In this document: positions 1-6,781 of the stretch, piece by piece
Layout: every line of letters begins with the position of its first letter
How positions within the stretch are numbered: position 1 is the stretch's first letter
NCBI GenBank assembly: GCA_018694455.1
Contig: JABHNP010000199.1
Span: 1 to 7,223 of the forward strand
Reading direction: 5' to 3'
Length of the DNA stretch: 7,223 nt
From: Planctomycetaceae bacterium
Lineage (GTDB): Bacteria; Planctomycetota; Planctomycetia; Pirellulales; UBA1268
Position numbers and translations under genes: made by a program
Notes under the pieces: generated by a model
The model's input: the letters and a program-made list of their open reading frames with translations, nothing else
Databases searched by the model: none
What the model was told of the DNA's origin: nothing

Positions 1-462
1 CAATGCCATCAACCCGAAAGCTGCCCAGCTGCATGCCGCCGCCAATGTCGATTAGCGTGACGTAGCAGAACGCTGCACCTCAAATGAAGAGAGTATCGGA
101 ACAGCCAACGAGTTGGTTTTCGCCGTGAACCGCGTGGCCAGCTCGGTTTCATCGAGACCGCTGTTGCATCAACCAGCCCAGTCTAGGTGGCTCATCAATT
201 GGCGTGGGACGTGAACGCCCGACGCATATGACGCAGACGAATTGGTCTGTGCCAAAAGACACCAAGGGCTCGAAGCTCGCCTTTATATGACTCGGCGATT
301 CGCCACCTATCTGCACTCGGTTGCATCGACTTCGGCGCCGAAGCAATTTCGCCGAGTCGCGTCGGTGAATCCCACCTCTGCGTGTTCGCGATGACTGCTT
401 TGGCAGCAGTTCAGCCCCTTCCAATCTGGTGAATACCATCAATGGGCCGGTTTCTGTGTCCC
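1..462. other. Hairpin-rich stretch without a convincing gene, upstream of broken comM
   Basis: No frame on either strand gives a protein that I recognise. The longest minus-strand reading (149-535) is arginine/serine-rich and runs through the P-loop of comM, so it looks like a shadow. A short open stretch at 2-55 ends in TAG (53-55) and could be the tail of an upstream gene, but it is too short to judge. The stretch holds several inverted repeats: CCAAC/GTTGG at 105-116, CGGTTTC/GAGACCG with one G-T pair at 144-160, TTGGTCT with a bulged partner at 242-265, a 10-bp repeat at 289-298/349-358, a 14-bp palindrome at 330-343, and ACTGCT/AGCAGT at 394-410. This density suggests a structured RNA, a folded recombination site or a degenerate mobile fragment. 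None of these can be named from the sequence alone. Confidence 0.5.
289..358. repeat. 10-bp perfect inverted repeat enclosing a 14-bp palindrome
   Basis: GACTCGGCGA at 289-298 is matched exactly by its reverse complement TCGCCGAGTC at 349-358, with a 50-bp interior. Inside lies the perfect palindrome CTTCGGCGCCGAAG (330-343), plus a smaller GGCG-ATT-CGCC hairpin (294-304) that competes with the outer stem. The nesting would allow a branched fold in RNA or single-stranded DNA. No function is assigned. Candidates are a structured transcript, a folded recombination site, or an end of a degenerate element. Confidence 0.6.
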
Positions 463-1337
463 CAGGATCGGGGAAAACAATGCTAGCAAAACGTATTTCA
501 ACAATACTCCCACCCCTCCGGACAGAAGAAAGCATTGAGACTTCTCAAATTTACAGTGCCCTCGGCCTTCTTCCATCAGGACAGCCACTTCTGGTGACGC
601 GTCCATTTCGGGCACCTCATCACACCATTAGTGAAGCTGGACTCATCGGCGGCCGATCCATACCAATGCCAGGTGAGATCAGCCTTGCCCACAACGGCGT
701 TTTATTTCTTGACGAGTTGCCAGAATTTAATCGGCGTACACTAGAAGTGCTGCGACAGCCACTCGAAGACGGAACCGTAACCATAAGTCGTGCCCGTTCA
801 ACCACGTGCTTTCCATCAGCATTCATGCTTATCGCCGCGATGAACCCTTGTCCCTGTGGATACCGCGGAGATCCAAACCGTGACTGCCAATGCACAGTCC
901 CACAGGTCGAGCGATATATGAGCAAAATTTCTGGCCCACTTCTTGACCGGATAGATATCCACCTTGAGGCTTCTGCAGTTCCATTTGGAGAACTTTCTGG
1001 AAGACAGGCCGGAACACCAAGTGCTGTCATGCGGCAACAGGTACGGGCTGCACGTGAAATCCAACATCACAGATTTAGAAAGGAAATCTCGACAGGAAAT
1101 ATGTGCAACGCTAGGATGACAAGTAGAGAAATCCGCCACTATTGTCAGATTGACAGTAGTTCCATGGAGCTTCTTCGTTCGGCTGTCTCAAATCTTGGCC
1201 TCTCTGCTCGTGCCCACGACAAAGTTCTTCGTGTTGCCCGCACAATTGCAGACCTTGATACAAAAGAAACAATTGAGACTCAGCATCTCAGTGAGGCAAT
1301 TCAGTATCGTCTGCTCGACCGTAAGCTTTGGACCTAA
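429..1337 (+). pseudogene. comM: 5'-truncated ComM/YifB-type Mg-chelatase-like AAA+ ATPase
   Basis: ComM/YifB proteins are ring-forming AAA+ helicases of the magnesium-chelatase-like family. In naturally competent bacteria, ComM promotes branch migration during transformation. Counting from GTG 429, the visible family features are: the end of Walker A (PGSGKT, residues 12-17), RPFRAPHHT (58-66), Walker B VLFLDE (91-96), sensor 1 with NPCPCGY (139-145), the DRIDIH segment (173-178), and a C-terminal sensor-2 helical region around LSARAHDKVLRVAR (258-271). The family is normally about 500 residues with an N-terminal Lon-like fold domain of about 200 residues. Here that domain is absent, and similarity starts abruptly at about position 462. 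The residues before PGSGKT read VS rather than the expected GP, so the P-loop itself is broken. GTG 429 is only the first possible start in an open stretch and has no ribosome-binding site. The remaining 290 codons are intact, which suggests a recent break or an assembly join. An intact copy may exist elsewhere. Confidence 0.85.
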
Positions 1338-1457
1338 CAGAAGAATCAAGACCTGACGTTTATACTCATCTCGACAGACCGCAGCCAACCGTGGCATATT
1401 GCAAAAGATTCCTTCTTCATTTGCTTCGTATGCTGAAAGTTGACTTGCATAGCCTTC

Positions 1458-2177
1458 ATGACCGCTTCGCCCCCAGCACGTTCTTTTTTGCCCGTGACCG
1501 CCGCTATTAAAATGCGAGTGGTCACTATTACAGTACTCGCAACACTCGGCCTTCTCTCGTTCCCCACTGATATTGCGGTTGTTTTATGGATTCAAAGCAG
1601 TTCTCCGCCAAAGGAGCTACTGCGTTACCTCAACTTCGCTGAGGTGTTTGGGCATGGCATCGGTGTTGCCATGATCATGCTTGGGGCGTTCTGCCTCGAC
1701 CGTTCGATTCAGTTCCCGTCTATCACATGGCCTGCAATCTACTGGCCAACGTATCAGCCAACTACGGCAAAGCGGTACGGCGCTCGCATGCTCGGTGGAC
1801 TTTTGGCTGGACCACTCACAGTCCTTTTTTTAAAACAGTTGATTGACAGAGCTCGCCCGCGATCCACGAACTTCGATCTTGTAACATCGGTGCTTGATAC
1901 GTTTGGAACTGCTGCTCTCGTCGCCGGCCCTCGAGGCAGTAGTGATCTCCACAGCTTTCCTTCAGGACACTCTGCAACTGCAGCTGCGCTCGCCACTGTT
2001 TTAATTTGGAAATATCCACAAGGTCGTCTTTTCTTTTTTATTCTTGCAGGCAGTGCATGCGTTCAGAGAATTTTCAGTATGTCGCATTATCCGAGCGACG
2101 CGTTCCTTGGAGCAGCCTGTGGTGTTCTTGGTGCCACCATTGTTCTTGGGCGAGACATCCCAAATAACTTGAAATAA
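1458..2177 (+). CDS. PAP2-superfamily membrane phosphatase
   Basis: This is a 239-residue integral membrane protein of the type-2 phosphatidic acid phosphatase (PAP2) superfamily, which removes phosphate from lipid phosphates such as phosphatidic acid or undecaprenyl pyrophosphate. The substrate cannot be told here. The three-part catalytic signature is present: KQLIDRARP (126-134, K-x6-RP), FPSGH (167-171), and R204-x5-H210-x3-D214 in RIFSMSHYPSD. The residue before R204 is Q where the family usually has S; the arginine, histidine and aspartate are kept. Hydrophobic segments lie at about 20-45, 62-80, 112-126, 172-184, 190-203 and 215-230. ATG 1458 was chosen because it precedes the first membrane helix with a short soluble lead. 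TTG 1440 and ATG 1512 are in-frame alternatives, and none has a clear ribosome-binding site. It lies 120 bp after the comM remnant on the same strand. No terminator was seen between them. Confidence 0.85.
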   Translation: MTASPPARSFLPVTAAIKMRVVTITVLATLGLLSFPTDIAVVLWIQSSSPPKELLRYLNFAEVFGHGIGVAMIMLGAFCLDRSIQFPSITWPAIYWPTYQPTTAKRYGARMLGGLLAGPLTVLFLKQLIDRARPRSTNFDLVTSVLDTFGTAALVAGPRGSSDLHSFPSGHSATAAALATVLIWKYPQGRLFFFILAGSACVQRIFSMSHYPSDAFLGAACGVLGATIVLGRDIPNNLK

Positions 2178-2333
2178 AAGCTTTTCATCGTTTTCAACTA
2201 GCCTTAGGGTCAAAACCTTGCCTTAAGAGCTCTCCAAATTGATTCGACCACCTCTCAGACATACCGATCTGCTACCATGCTTAATAACGTGATCAATGAT
2301 CTTGTCTGAAACCTTTCTGTAAAAACACATTCG

Positions 2334-2765
2334 ATGCCAGCAGCAAAACGTGCCAAAAAAGCAACCCGTGCCAAAAAGTCAACCAAGGCTGTTACACCGC
2401 CTGCGACAAAGAGCATTCTTCTTGTTGACGACGACGCAGAGATTATTGAATCAATGCGGACTATACTTGAAGCGAAAGGTTACGTGGTTTTAGTCGCACG
2501 TGATGGCAGCCAAGGAGTCGCAGTTGCAGAGCGCGAAAATCCTGATCTTGTAGTTCTCGATATGATGATGCCCAAGCGAAGTGGATTTCTTGTTCTTGAA
2601 AAGCTGCGTCGGGAATATGATCATCCTATTCGCATCATTATGGTGACGGCGAACGAAGGAAATCGCCATCGTGCCTATGCGGAAATGCTTGGGGTTGATG
2701 ACTATATTCGAAAGCCATTTGCAATGGACCGTCTACTTGAAAGCGTTCAAAAGCTCCTGTCGTAA
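2334..2765 (+). CDS. Stand-alone CheY-like response regulator with basic N-terminal tail
   Basis: This is a 143-residue single-domain receiver protein. After a tail of about 26 residues comes a complete receiver fold: an acidic cluster D32-D33-D34 after the first strand (ILLVDDD), phosphoacceptor D76 in LVVLDMMMP, switch threonine T105 in MVTANE, and conserved K127 in IRKPF. There is no DNA-binding or enzymatic output domain, so it probably acts through protein contacts, like CheY or Spo0F, or through its tail. The tail holds nine lysine or arginine residues, with a tandem RAKKAT/RAKKST unit resembling histone H1-type tails. It could bind DNA or RNA, which is an inference. No partner histidine kinase is in the window. 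The ATG at 2334 has no Shine-Dalgarno sequence; a later start would remove the tail, but no other good start precedes the first strand. Confidence 0.88.
   Translation: MPAAKRAKKATRAKKSTKAVTPPATKSILLVDDDAEIIESMRTILEAKGYVVLVARDGSQGVAVAERENPDLVVLDMMMPKRSGFLVLEKLRREYDHPIRIIMVTANEGNRHRAYAEMLGVDDYIRKPFAMDRLLESVQKLLS
2349..2384 (+). repeat. Two tandem 18-bp units encoding RAKKAT/RAKKST
   Basis: The units at 2349-2366 and 2367-2384 match at 16 of 18 bases and encode the six-residue repeats RAKKAT and RAKKST in the basic tail of the response regulator. Tandem in-frame duplication is a plausible way for such lysine/alanine tails to grow. Confidence 0.75.
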
Positions 2766-2775
2766 ATAACGACAG
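2757..2775 (+). terminator. Stem-loop spanning the response-regulator stop codon
   Basis: CTGTCGT (2757-2763) pairs perfectly with ACGACAG (2769-2775) around a 5-base AAATA loop. The TAA stop codon (2763-2765) straddles the end of the stem and the loop. No T-run follows directly, so it is a weak candidate terminator; it could instead protect the mRNA 3' end. Confidence 0.4.
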
Positions 2776-2876
2776 AACAAGCTTTATGACTCAAAATCTG
2801 ATGGCCCAGCTTATCTATTTTCACATTCTTCCCTGAGATGTGTGAATTTAGACTTTTGAAAAAACTTCTGTTTGCC

Positions 2877-2924
2877 ACCCGGTGCTGGCGGGTTAGAACG
2901 ATAGAAGTCAAGGTTCTACTTTTT
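2877..2924 (+). terminator. Two adjacent stem-loops followed by T5, upstream of dnaG
   Basis: ACCCG (2877-2881) pairs with CGGGT (2889-2893) around 7 bases. Directly next to it, TAGAAC (2894-2899) pairs with GTTCTA (2913-2918) around 13 bases. One C and then TTTTT (2920-2924) follow. This could be the terminator of the response-regulator transcript or a structured leader of dnaG. The second stem is short and AT-rich, so a strong intrinsic terminator is not certain. No convincing -10/-35 pair was found between here and dnaG. Confidence 0.4.
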
Positions 2925-2989
2925 AACACGTAGGTCCAGACAAACTGCAGCGTACGTTTTATTTTCCATAATTCAAAACTCGTTCTCTC

Positions 2990-4864
2990 ATGCATCCTTT
3001 TATCAATAATTTAAGCCCACATACCGGACATGAATCAGGAAGTGTGACGCATGATGACGATGCCAAGGAGCGAGTACGAGAGGCAATTGACATCGTCGAC
3101 CTCGCGGGCAGTTATATCTCGCTTCGTAGAAGTGGAAAGAATTTCGTTGGCCTCTGCCCTTGGCATGAAGATGCTCGACCTAGTCTCCAGATTAGCCCCG
3201 AACGGCAAACGTTTCGGTGCTGGGTATGCAATGTGGGTGGCGATGCTTTCAGTTTTTTGATGCGAATGGATCGTCTGGACTTCCGCGAAGCACTCGAACA
3301 ACTTGCAGATCGTGCCGGAATCGAACTGTCTCGAGGGCGGGGACCAGGCAGCGATGTAAAGCGTTCGCTGTATGAGGTGTGTAGCTGGGCTGCAGATCGA
3401 TTTGTTGACTGTTTTCAAAACACGTCTCTTGCTAAATCAGCACGTGAGTATCTTCAGGAACGTGGACTGACACATGAAACTCTCTCGGCAAGTGCCGTTG
3501 GCTTCGCACCGAACGAATGGGACTGGCTTCTTGGCCAGGCACAGGCGTCAGGCATTTCCACAAGTCACCTTGAACAAGCGGGGCTCGTTGTAACACGACA
3601 GGATCGGTCCGGGCATTATGATCGGTTTCGAGGCCGTATCATGTTCCCAATTTATGACCCACAGGGCCGTTGCGTCGCTTTTGGTGGGCGAGTTCTTCCA
3701 AACGCTCCGCCTGACGCTGCAAAATATATCAACTCTCCGGAAACACCGGTGTTCTCAAAACAATCTATGTTGTATGGCCTCGATACGTCACGGGAAGCAA
3801 TCAGCAAATCTAGACGAGCCTTGGTTGTAGAAGGCTATACGGACTGTCTCGCCGCCAGACAGGCTGGCATTCATGACGTTGTAGCTGTGCTCGGTACAGC
3901 TCTTGGGCAAAAGCATGCTCGTCTTTTACGGCGGTATGCTGATCGGATTGTTGTCGTGCTTGACGGTGACGACGCTGGCCGTCGCCGTGCCGATGAAGTG
4001 CTTGAAGTCTTGCTGGCAGAGCCTGTTGATATACGAATCGCGAGACTCCCTGCTGGCGTCGATCCATGCGACCAGTGCCTCACGGCAGGCCCTGAGGCCT
4101 TTGAGGCTATTGTCGAAGAGGCTGTTGACCCACTTGATTACAGAATGCGGGAAACCTTCGAAAGATTGCCCCAAGACGCCTCTGATGAAGTCGCTCTCAA
4201 CGCTGTAGAAAGTGTTCTAAAAATACTTTCTGCGGTATCTCCGAGATCACCACTTCCACCATCACAGCGACAACTGAGGCAGGACCAGATTCTAGGAAAG
4301 CTTTCTCGCCGGTTTGGACTCTCCCGGGATGCTCTTCAGACACGACTCAAAGAGCTTTCAAGATCTCGACGGGTTGAAGACGCCACCTCCCTTAATGAGG
4401 GCCACTACATTGACGCAGCAGAACTTGTCCCCTGGGACCGAGAGGTCCTGTCCGCAATAGTGGCGGCACCCGAGGAAATTTCGCCCCTGCTTGACCGTAT
4501 TACCGAGGAAGAACTCGCCGCAGAGCCTGCAAAAATGATTCTCCGAGCCACCAAGAGCCTGATTGCTGCCGAAAAAACGCCGAATCTCAACGCATTACTG
4601 CTCGAATTGCAGGCCCCAGAGCTCCAGGGACTGCTCGTACAACTCGATGAGTCAATTTGTGAGCAGACTCACCTTGATCAAAATGGCCGCTTGCATCACC
4701 TTAGTGAGGCAGTGGACAGACGTCAGGCTGACAAAACCGCCTGGCAGACCGTTCGAACATTAAAAACCTCGCCGCTCCAACCGGACGACGAGGCAGCGAT
4801 GATAGAGCAACTCGTCTCTGCGAGGCGAGCTGCTCAGGGTATGACCGATCCCAAGGAGGGGTGA
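2990..4864 (+). CDS. dnaG: DNA primase DnaG
   Basis: DnaG makes the short RNA primers for DNA replication and works with the replicative helicase at the fork. The 624-residue product is of usual size. The N-terminal CHC2 zinc-binding domain shows C56-P-W-H59 and C77-W-V-C80. The catalytic core includes FRGRIMFPI (213-221), the TOPRIM glutamate in VVEGYTD (279-285), and the metal-binding DGDDAGR motif (325-331). After about residue 390 comes the helical C-terminal region expected to bind DnaB. The annotated ATG gives about 16 residues more before the zinc motif than E. coli DnaG has and lacks a Shine-Dalgarno sequence. GTG 3044, with AGGA just upstream at very short spacing, would give a start closer to the family but is not clearly better. 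It precedes rpoD by 132 bp, the conserved macromolecular-synthesis arrangement. The final codons contain an AAGGAGG sequence (4853-4859) that could serve as a ribosome-binding site for a small downstream ORF. Confidence 0.97.
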   Translation: MHPFINNLSPHTGHESGSVTHDDDAKERVREAIDIVDLAGSYISLRRSGKNFVGLCPWHEDARPSLQISPERQTFRCWVCNVGGDAFSFLMRMDRLDFREALEQLADRAGIELSRGRGPGSDVKRSLYEVCSWAADRFVDCFQNTSLAKSAREYLQERGLTHETLSASAVGFAPNEWDWLLGQAQASGISTSHLEQAGLVVTRQDRSGHYDRFRGRIMFPIYDPQGRCVAFGGRVLPNAPPDAAKYINSPETPVFSKQSMLYGLDTSREAISKSRRALVVEGYTDCLAARQAGIHDVVAVLGTALGQKHARLLRRYADRIVVVLDGDDAGRRRADEVLEVLLAEPVDIRIARLPAGVDPCDQCLTAGPEAFEAIVEEAVDPLDYRMRETFERLPQDASDEVALNAVESVLKILSAVSPRSPLPPSQRQLRQDQILGKLSRRFGLSRDALQTRLKELSRSRRVEDATSLNEGHYIDAAELVPWDREVLSAIVAAPEEISPLLDRITEEELAAEPAKMILRATKSLIAAEKTPNLNALLLELQAPELQGLLVQLDESICEQTHLDQNGRLHHLSEAVDRRQADKTAWQTVRTLKTSPLQPDDEAAMIEQLVSARRAAQGMTDPKEG

Positions 4865-4866
4865 GG

Positions 4867-4968
4867 GTGCCCATCTCGTCACTATACTCAAATCGTTTCT
4901 TTTGGCGTGCTGCCACTGACGATTTGGGGGGCTGTGTACGAGTGACTTGTAGAGTGCGTATCACCTAG
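4867..4968 (+). CDS. Possible 33-residue small ORF in the dnaG-rpoD gap
   Basis: A GTG at 4867 lies 7 bases after AAGGAGG (4853-4859), which is near-ideal spacing for a ribosome-binding site. The ORF runs 33 codons to TAG at 4966-4968 and encodes a short peptide beginning VPISSLYSNRFFWRAA with no recognised motif. The stop falls inside the 4957-4975 inverted repeat, 28 bases ahead of the rpoD start. This resembles a leader-peptide arrangement, in which translation of the ORF would affect folding of the repeat and so rpoD expression. The AAGGAGG also encodes the last residues of DnaG, so it may be chance. Treat it as a candidate only. Confidence 0.22.
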   Translation: MPISSLYSNRFFWRAATDDLGGCVRVTCRVRIT

Positions 4969-4975
4969 TGATACG
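4957..4975. promoter_or_regulatory. Perfect 8-bp inverted repeat upstream of rpoD
   Basis: CGTATCACCTAGTGATACG has 8-bp perfect arms around a CTA centre, with an extra G-U pair possible outside in RNA. It lies 6 bases before the rpoD ribosome-binding site. The symmetric form fits either a repressor operator or an mRNA hairpin near the initiation region. No T-run follows, so it is not a standard terminator. Confidence 0.55.
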
Positions 4976-4981
4976 TCGGTG

Positions 4982-4987
4982 AAGGAG
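4982..4987 (+). promoter_or_regulatory. Ribosome-binding site of rpoD
   Basis: AAGGAG lies 9 bases ahead of ATG 4997 and fixes the rpoD start. It contrasts with dnaG, the response regulator and the phosphatase gene, which have no visible site. Confidence 0.8.
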
Positions 4988-4996
4988 AACCAGTAG

Positions 4997-6745
4997 ATGA
5001 CAATAAATAATGCTTCGTCCGCAAATCGGCAGGACTCTAAAACGCCTCCCGAAGGTGTATCGCAATCAGAGCAGCCAGAGATCGGTGGTCTCGAAAACGC
5101 TGATCTAAATGGCTTAATTGCCGAAGGCCGCCGGACTGGGTACCTGACCTTTGATCAGGTCAACGAGTACCTCCCTGACGAGGCTATGGATCCTGAAAAA
5201 ATTGATGCCTTACTTGTCGCACTCGATGGAAAAGGTATTGAACTTGTTGAAGAACTACCGGAACACCTTGAGCCCACTGCAACTGCACAGGCAACACCCA
5301 CAACGCAACCAACAAAACCCGGCCGCGCGCGACGCGATGAGGCAATCACCACCCCCCCATCGAATGCAGCGAATGATCCTATTCGTATGTATCTCGCACA
5401 GATGGCAGAAATTCCTCTTCTTACACGAGAAGAAGAGATATCACTTGCAAAACGGATTGAAGTAACGCGGAAACGCTTTCGCCGCGCTATTCTTGGCTGT
5501 GGTTTCGCCATGCAATCAACAGTCGAAACACTTCGACGAGTGCACGAGGGAAAATTACCATTCGATCGAACAATTAAAGTGTCGCTGACCGAAAGACTTA
5601 CTAAAGAGCAGATTCTTGCTCGCATGCCATACAACCTTCCAACACTTGACCGCCTGATGGAGCAGAATAACGCTGACTTCAAACTGCTCATCAGCACACG
5701 AACGGAACGTGCTGCAGCACGACAGGCACGGCGAAGATTTCGTCGGACCCGTGGCAAGACACTCACGCTTGTCGAAGAACTCAGCCTCAGAACTCGTCGT
5801 GTTCAACCAATGATGAAACTTTTGAAAGGCATGTCAGCAAGAATGGATAAATTACAGGAGGACTTGCAACAGATGAAATCTGGTGTCCTTTCTTGTGATG
5901 ACCGCGCAGACATGCGTAAAGAATTACGTGATCTCATGATTTCGACACAGGAAAGCCCCAAATCTCTACGCAACAGAGTTTCGTCTCTCGACAAACTGAA
6001 AGCAGAATACGAAGCCGCAAAGCGGAATCTTTCCGCGGCAAACCTCCGCCTCGTTGTTTCAATTGCAAAAAAATACCGGAACAGAGGGCTTTCCTTCCTC
6101 GATCTTATTCAAGAAGGAAATACTGGCCTGATGCGGGCTGTCGACAAATATGAATATCGTCGGGGCTTCAAGTTTTCGACGTACGCGACGTGGTGGATTC
6201 GTCAGGCAATCACAAGAGCAATTGCTGATCAGGCGCGAACGATCCGCATTCCAGTTCATATGATTGATCTCCTCACAAAGCTTCGTGCAACTGCCAAGCG
6301 ACTCCTGCACGAACTTGGACGAGAACCAACTCCCGAAGAAATTGCTGACTCAGCCGAAGTTCCACTCGATGACGCTCGGCGAGTCCTCGACATGGGCCGA
6401 ACACCCATGAGCCTTGATCGACCAATCGGAGAAAGTGAAGATGCAAGCTTCAGCGAACTTGTTGAAGACTTTGGATCATCCAGCCCAACTGAGTCAACAA
6501 CGCATGGCCTTCTTCGAGACAAGCTTGATTCACTCTTGAAGACTCTTACGTATAGAGAACGAGAAATCATTCGCCTTCGATATGGCCTTACTGACGGATA
6601 CACGTACACCCTTGAAGAGGTTGGACGAATTTTCCGAGTGACACGCGAACGAGTCCGACAAATTGAGGCAAAGGCAGTAAAGAAACTCCAACACCCAGTG
6701 CGGGCAAAACAATTGGAGAATTTTCTAGGAACTACAGTGGACTAA
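4997..6745 (+). CDS. rpoD: Primary RNA polymerase sigma factor RpoD (sigma-70 group 1)
   Basis: This is the housekeeping sigma factor that directs RNA polymerase to -10/-35 promoters. The 582-residue product shows region 1.1 (about 36-90, with GYLTFDQVNEYLP), which marks group 1 primary sigma factors. A proline/threonine/alanine-rich linker follows (about 92-126), then region 1.2 (DPIRMYLAQM, 127-136) and a long charged non-conserved region (about 156-340). Regions 2.1-2.4 are near-canonical (about 347-420, with NLRLVVSIAKKYRNRGL, DLIQEGNTGLMRAV and FSTYATWWIRQAITRAI). Region 3 follows, with the 3.2 finger SLDRPIGESED (472-482). Region 4.2 carries the helix-turn-helix (TLEEVGRIF and VTRERVRQIEAKA, 538-560). 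The linker contains a run of seven C (5352-5358), but the frame is continuous across it. A strong hairpin follows the stop. Confidence 0.98.
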   Translation: MTINNASSANRQDSKTPPEGVSQSEQPEIGGLENADLNGLIAEGRRTGYLTFDQVNEYLPDEAMDPEKIDALLVALDGKGIELVEELPEHLEPTATAQATPTTQPTKPGRARRDEAITTPPSNAANDPIRMYLAQMAEIPLLTREEEISLAKRIEVTRKRFRRAILGCGFAMQSTVETLRRVHEGKLPFDRTIKVSLTERLTKEQILARMPYNLPTLDRLMEQNNADFKLLISTRTERAAARQARRRFRRTRGKTLTLVEELSLRTRRVQPMMKLLKGMSARMDKLQEDLQQMKSGVLSCDDRADMRKELRDLMISTQESPKSLRNRVSSLDKLKAEYEAAKRNLSAANLRLVVSIAKKYRNRGLSFLDLIQEGNTGLMRAVDKYEYRRGFKFSTYATWWIRQAITRAIADQARTIRIPVHMIDLLTKLRATAKRLLHELGREPTPEEIADSAEVPLDDARRVLDMGRTPMSLDRPIGESEDASFSELVEDFGSSSPTESTTHGLLRDKLDSLLKTLTYREREIIRLRYGLTDGYTYTLEEVGRIFRVTRERVRQIEAKAVKKLQHPVRAKQLENFLGTTVD

Positions 6746-6752
6746 CACACAC

Positions 6753-6781
6753 CCGGGCCGTGGCCATAACCCACGGCCCGG
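6753..6781 (+). terminator. Strong hairpin after rpoD, probable terminator
   Basis: CCGGGCCGTGG (6753-6763) pairs perfectly with CCACGGCCCGG (6771-6781) around a 7-base loop, starting 7 bases after the rpoD stop codon. The GC-rich 11-bp stem is the most stable structure in the window. The downstream sequence is pyrimidine-rich (ATTCTCTTCC) but lacks a clean T-run. Termination is likely; transcript-end protection is the alternative. Confidence 0.75.

Noticed and set aside
2..55. Possible C-terminal end of an upstream gene (ends in TAG at 53-55)
   Set aside because: Only 17 codons are visible, and the antisense frame reads equally protein-like, so it cannot be supported.
105..265. Integron attC site in the hairpin-rich stretch
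   Set aside because: I could not find paired RYYYAAC and GTTRRRY core sites around a suitable stem, and no integrase or cassette gene is present.
149..535. 128-residue minus-strand ORF across the comM junction
   Set aside because: It is arginine/serine-rich, matches no family I recognise, and overlaps the comM P-loop coding sequence in antisense. A longer open frame here is expected by chance.
2176..2216. AAAAGCTTTT palindrome and GTTTT/AAAAC repeat after the phosphatase gene as a terminator
   Set aside because: The stems are short, AT-only or loop-less, and have no following T-run, so they do not support a terminator call.
2291..2301. GATCAATGATC dyad upstream of the response regulator as an operator
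   Set aside because: Five-base arms are short enough to occur by chance, and there is no promoter nearby to support it.
2747..2995. 82-residue minus-strand ORF filling the gap before dnaG
   Set aside because: It overlaps both flanking genes, has no ribosome-binding site or recognisable domain, and the gap is better explained by hairpins and regulatory sequence.
5155..5766. 203-residue minus-strand ORF inside rpoD
   Set aside because: It lies fully antisense to a certain gene, and its serine/arginine-rich composition is the mirror of the rpoD codons.
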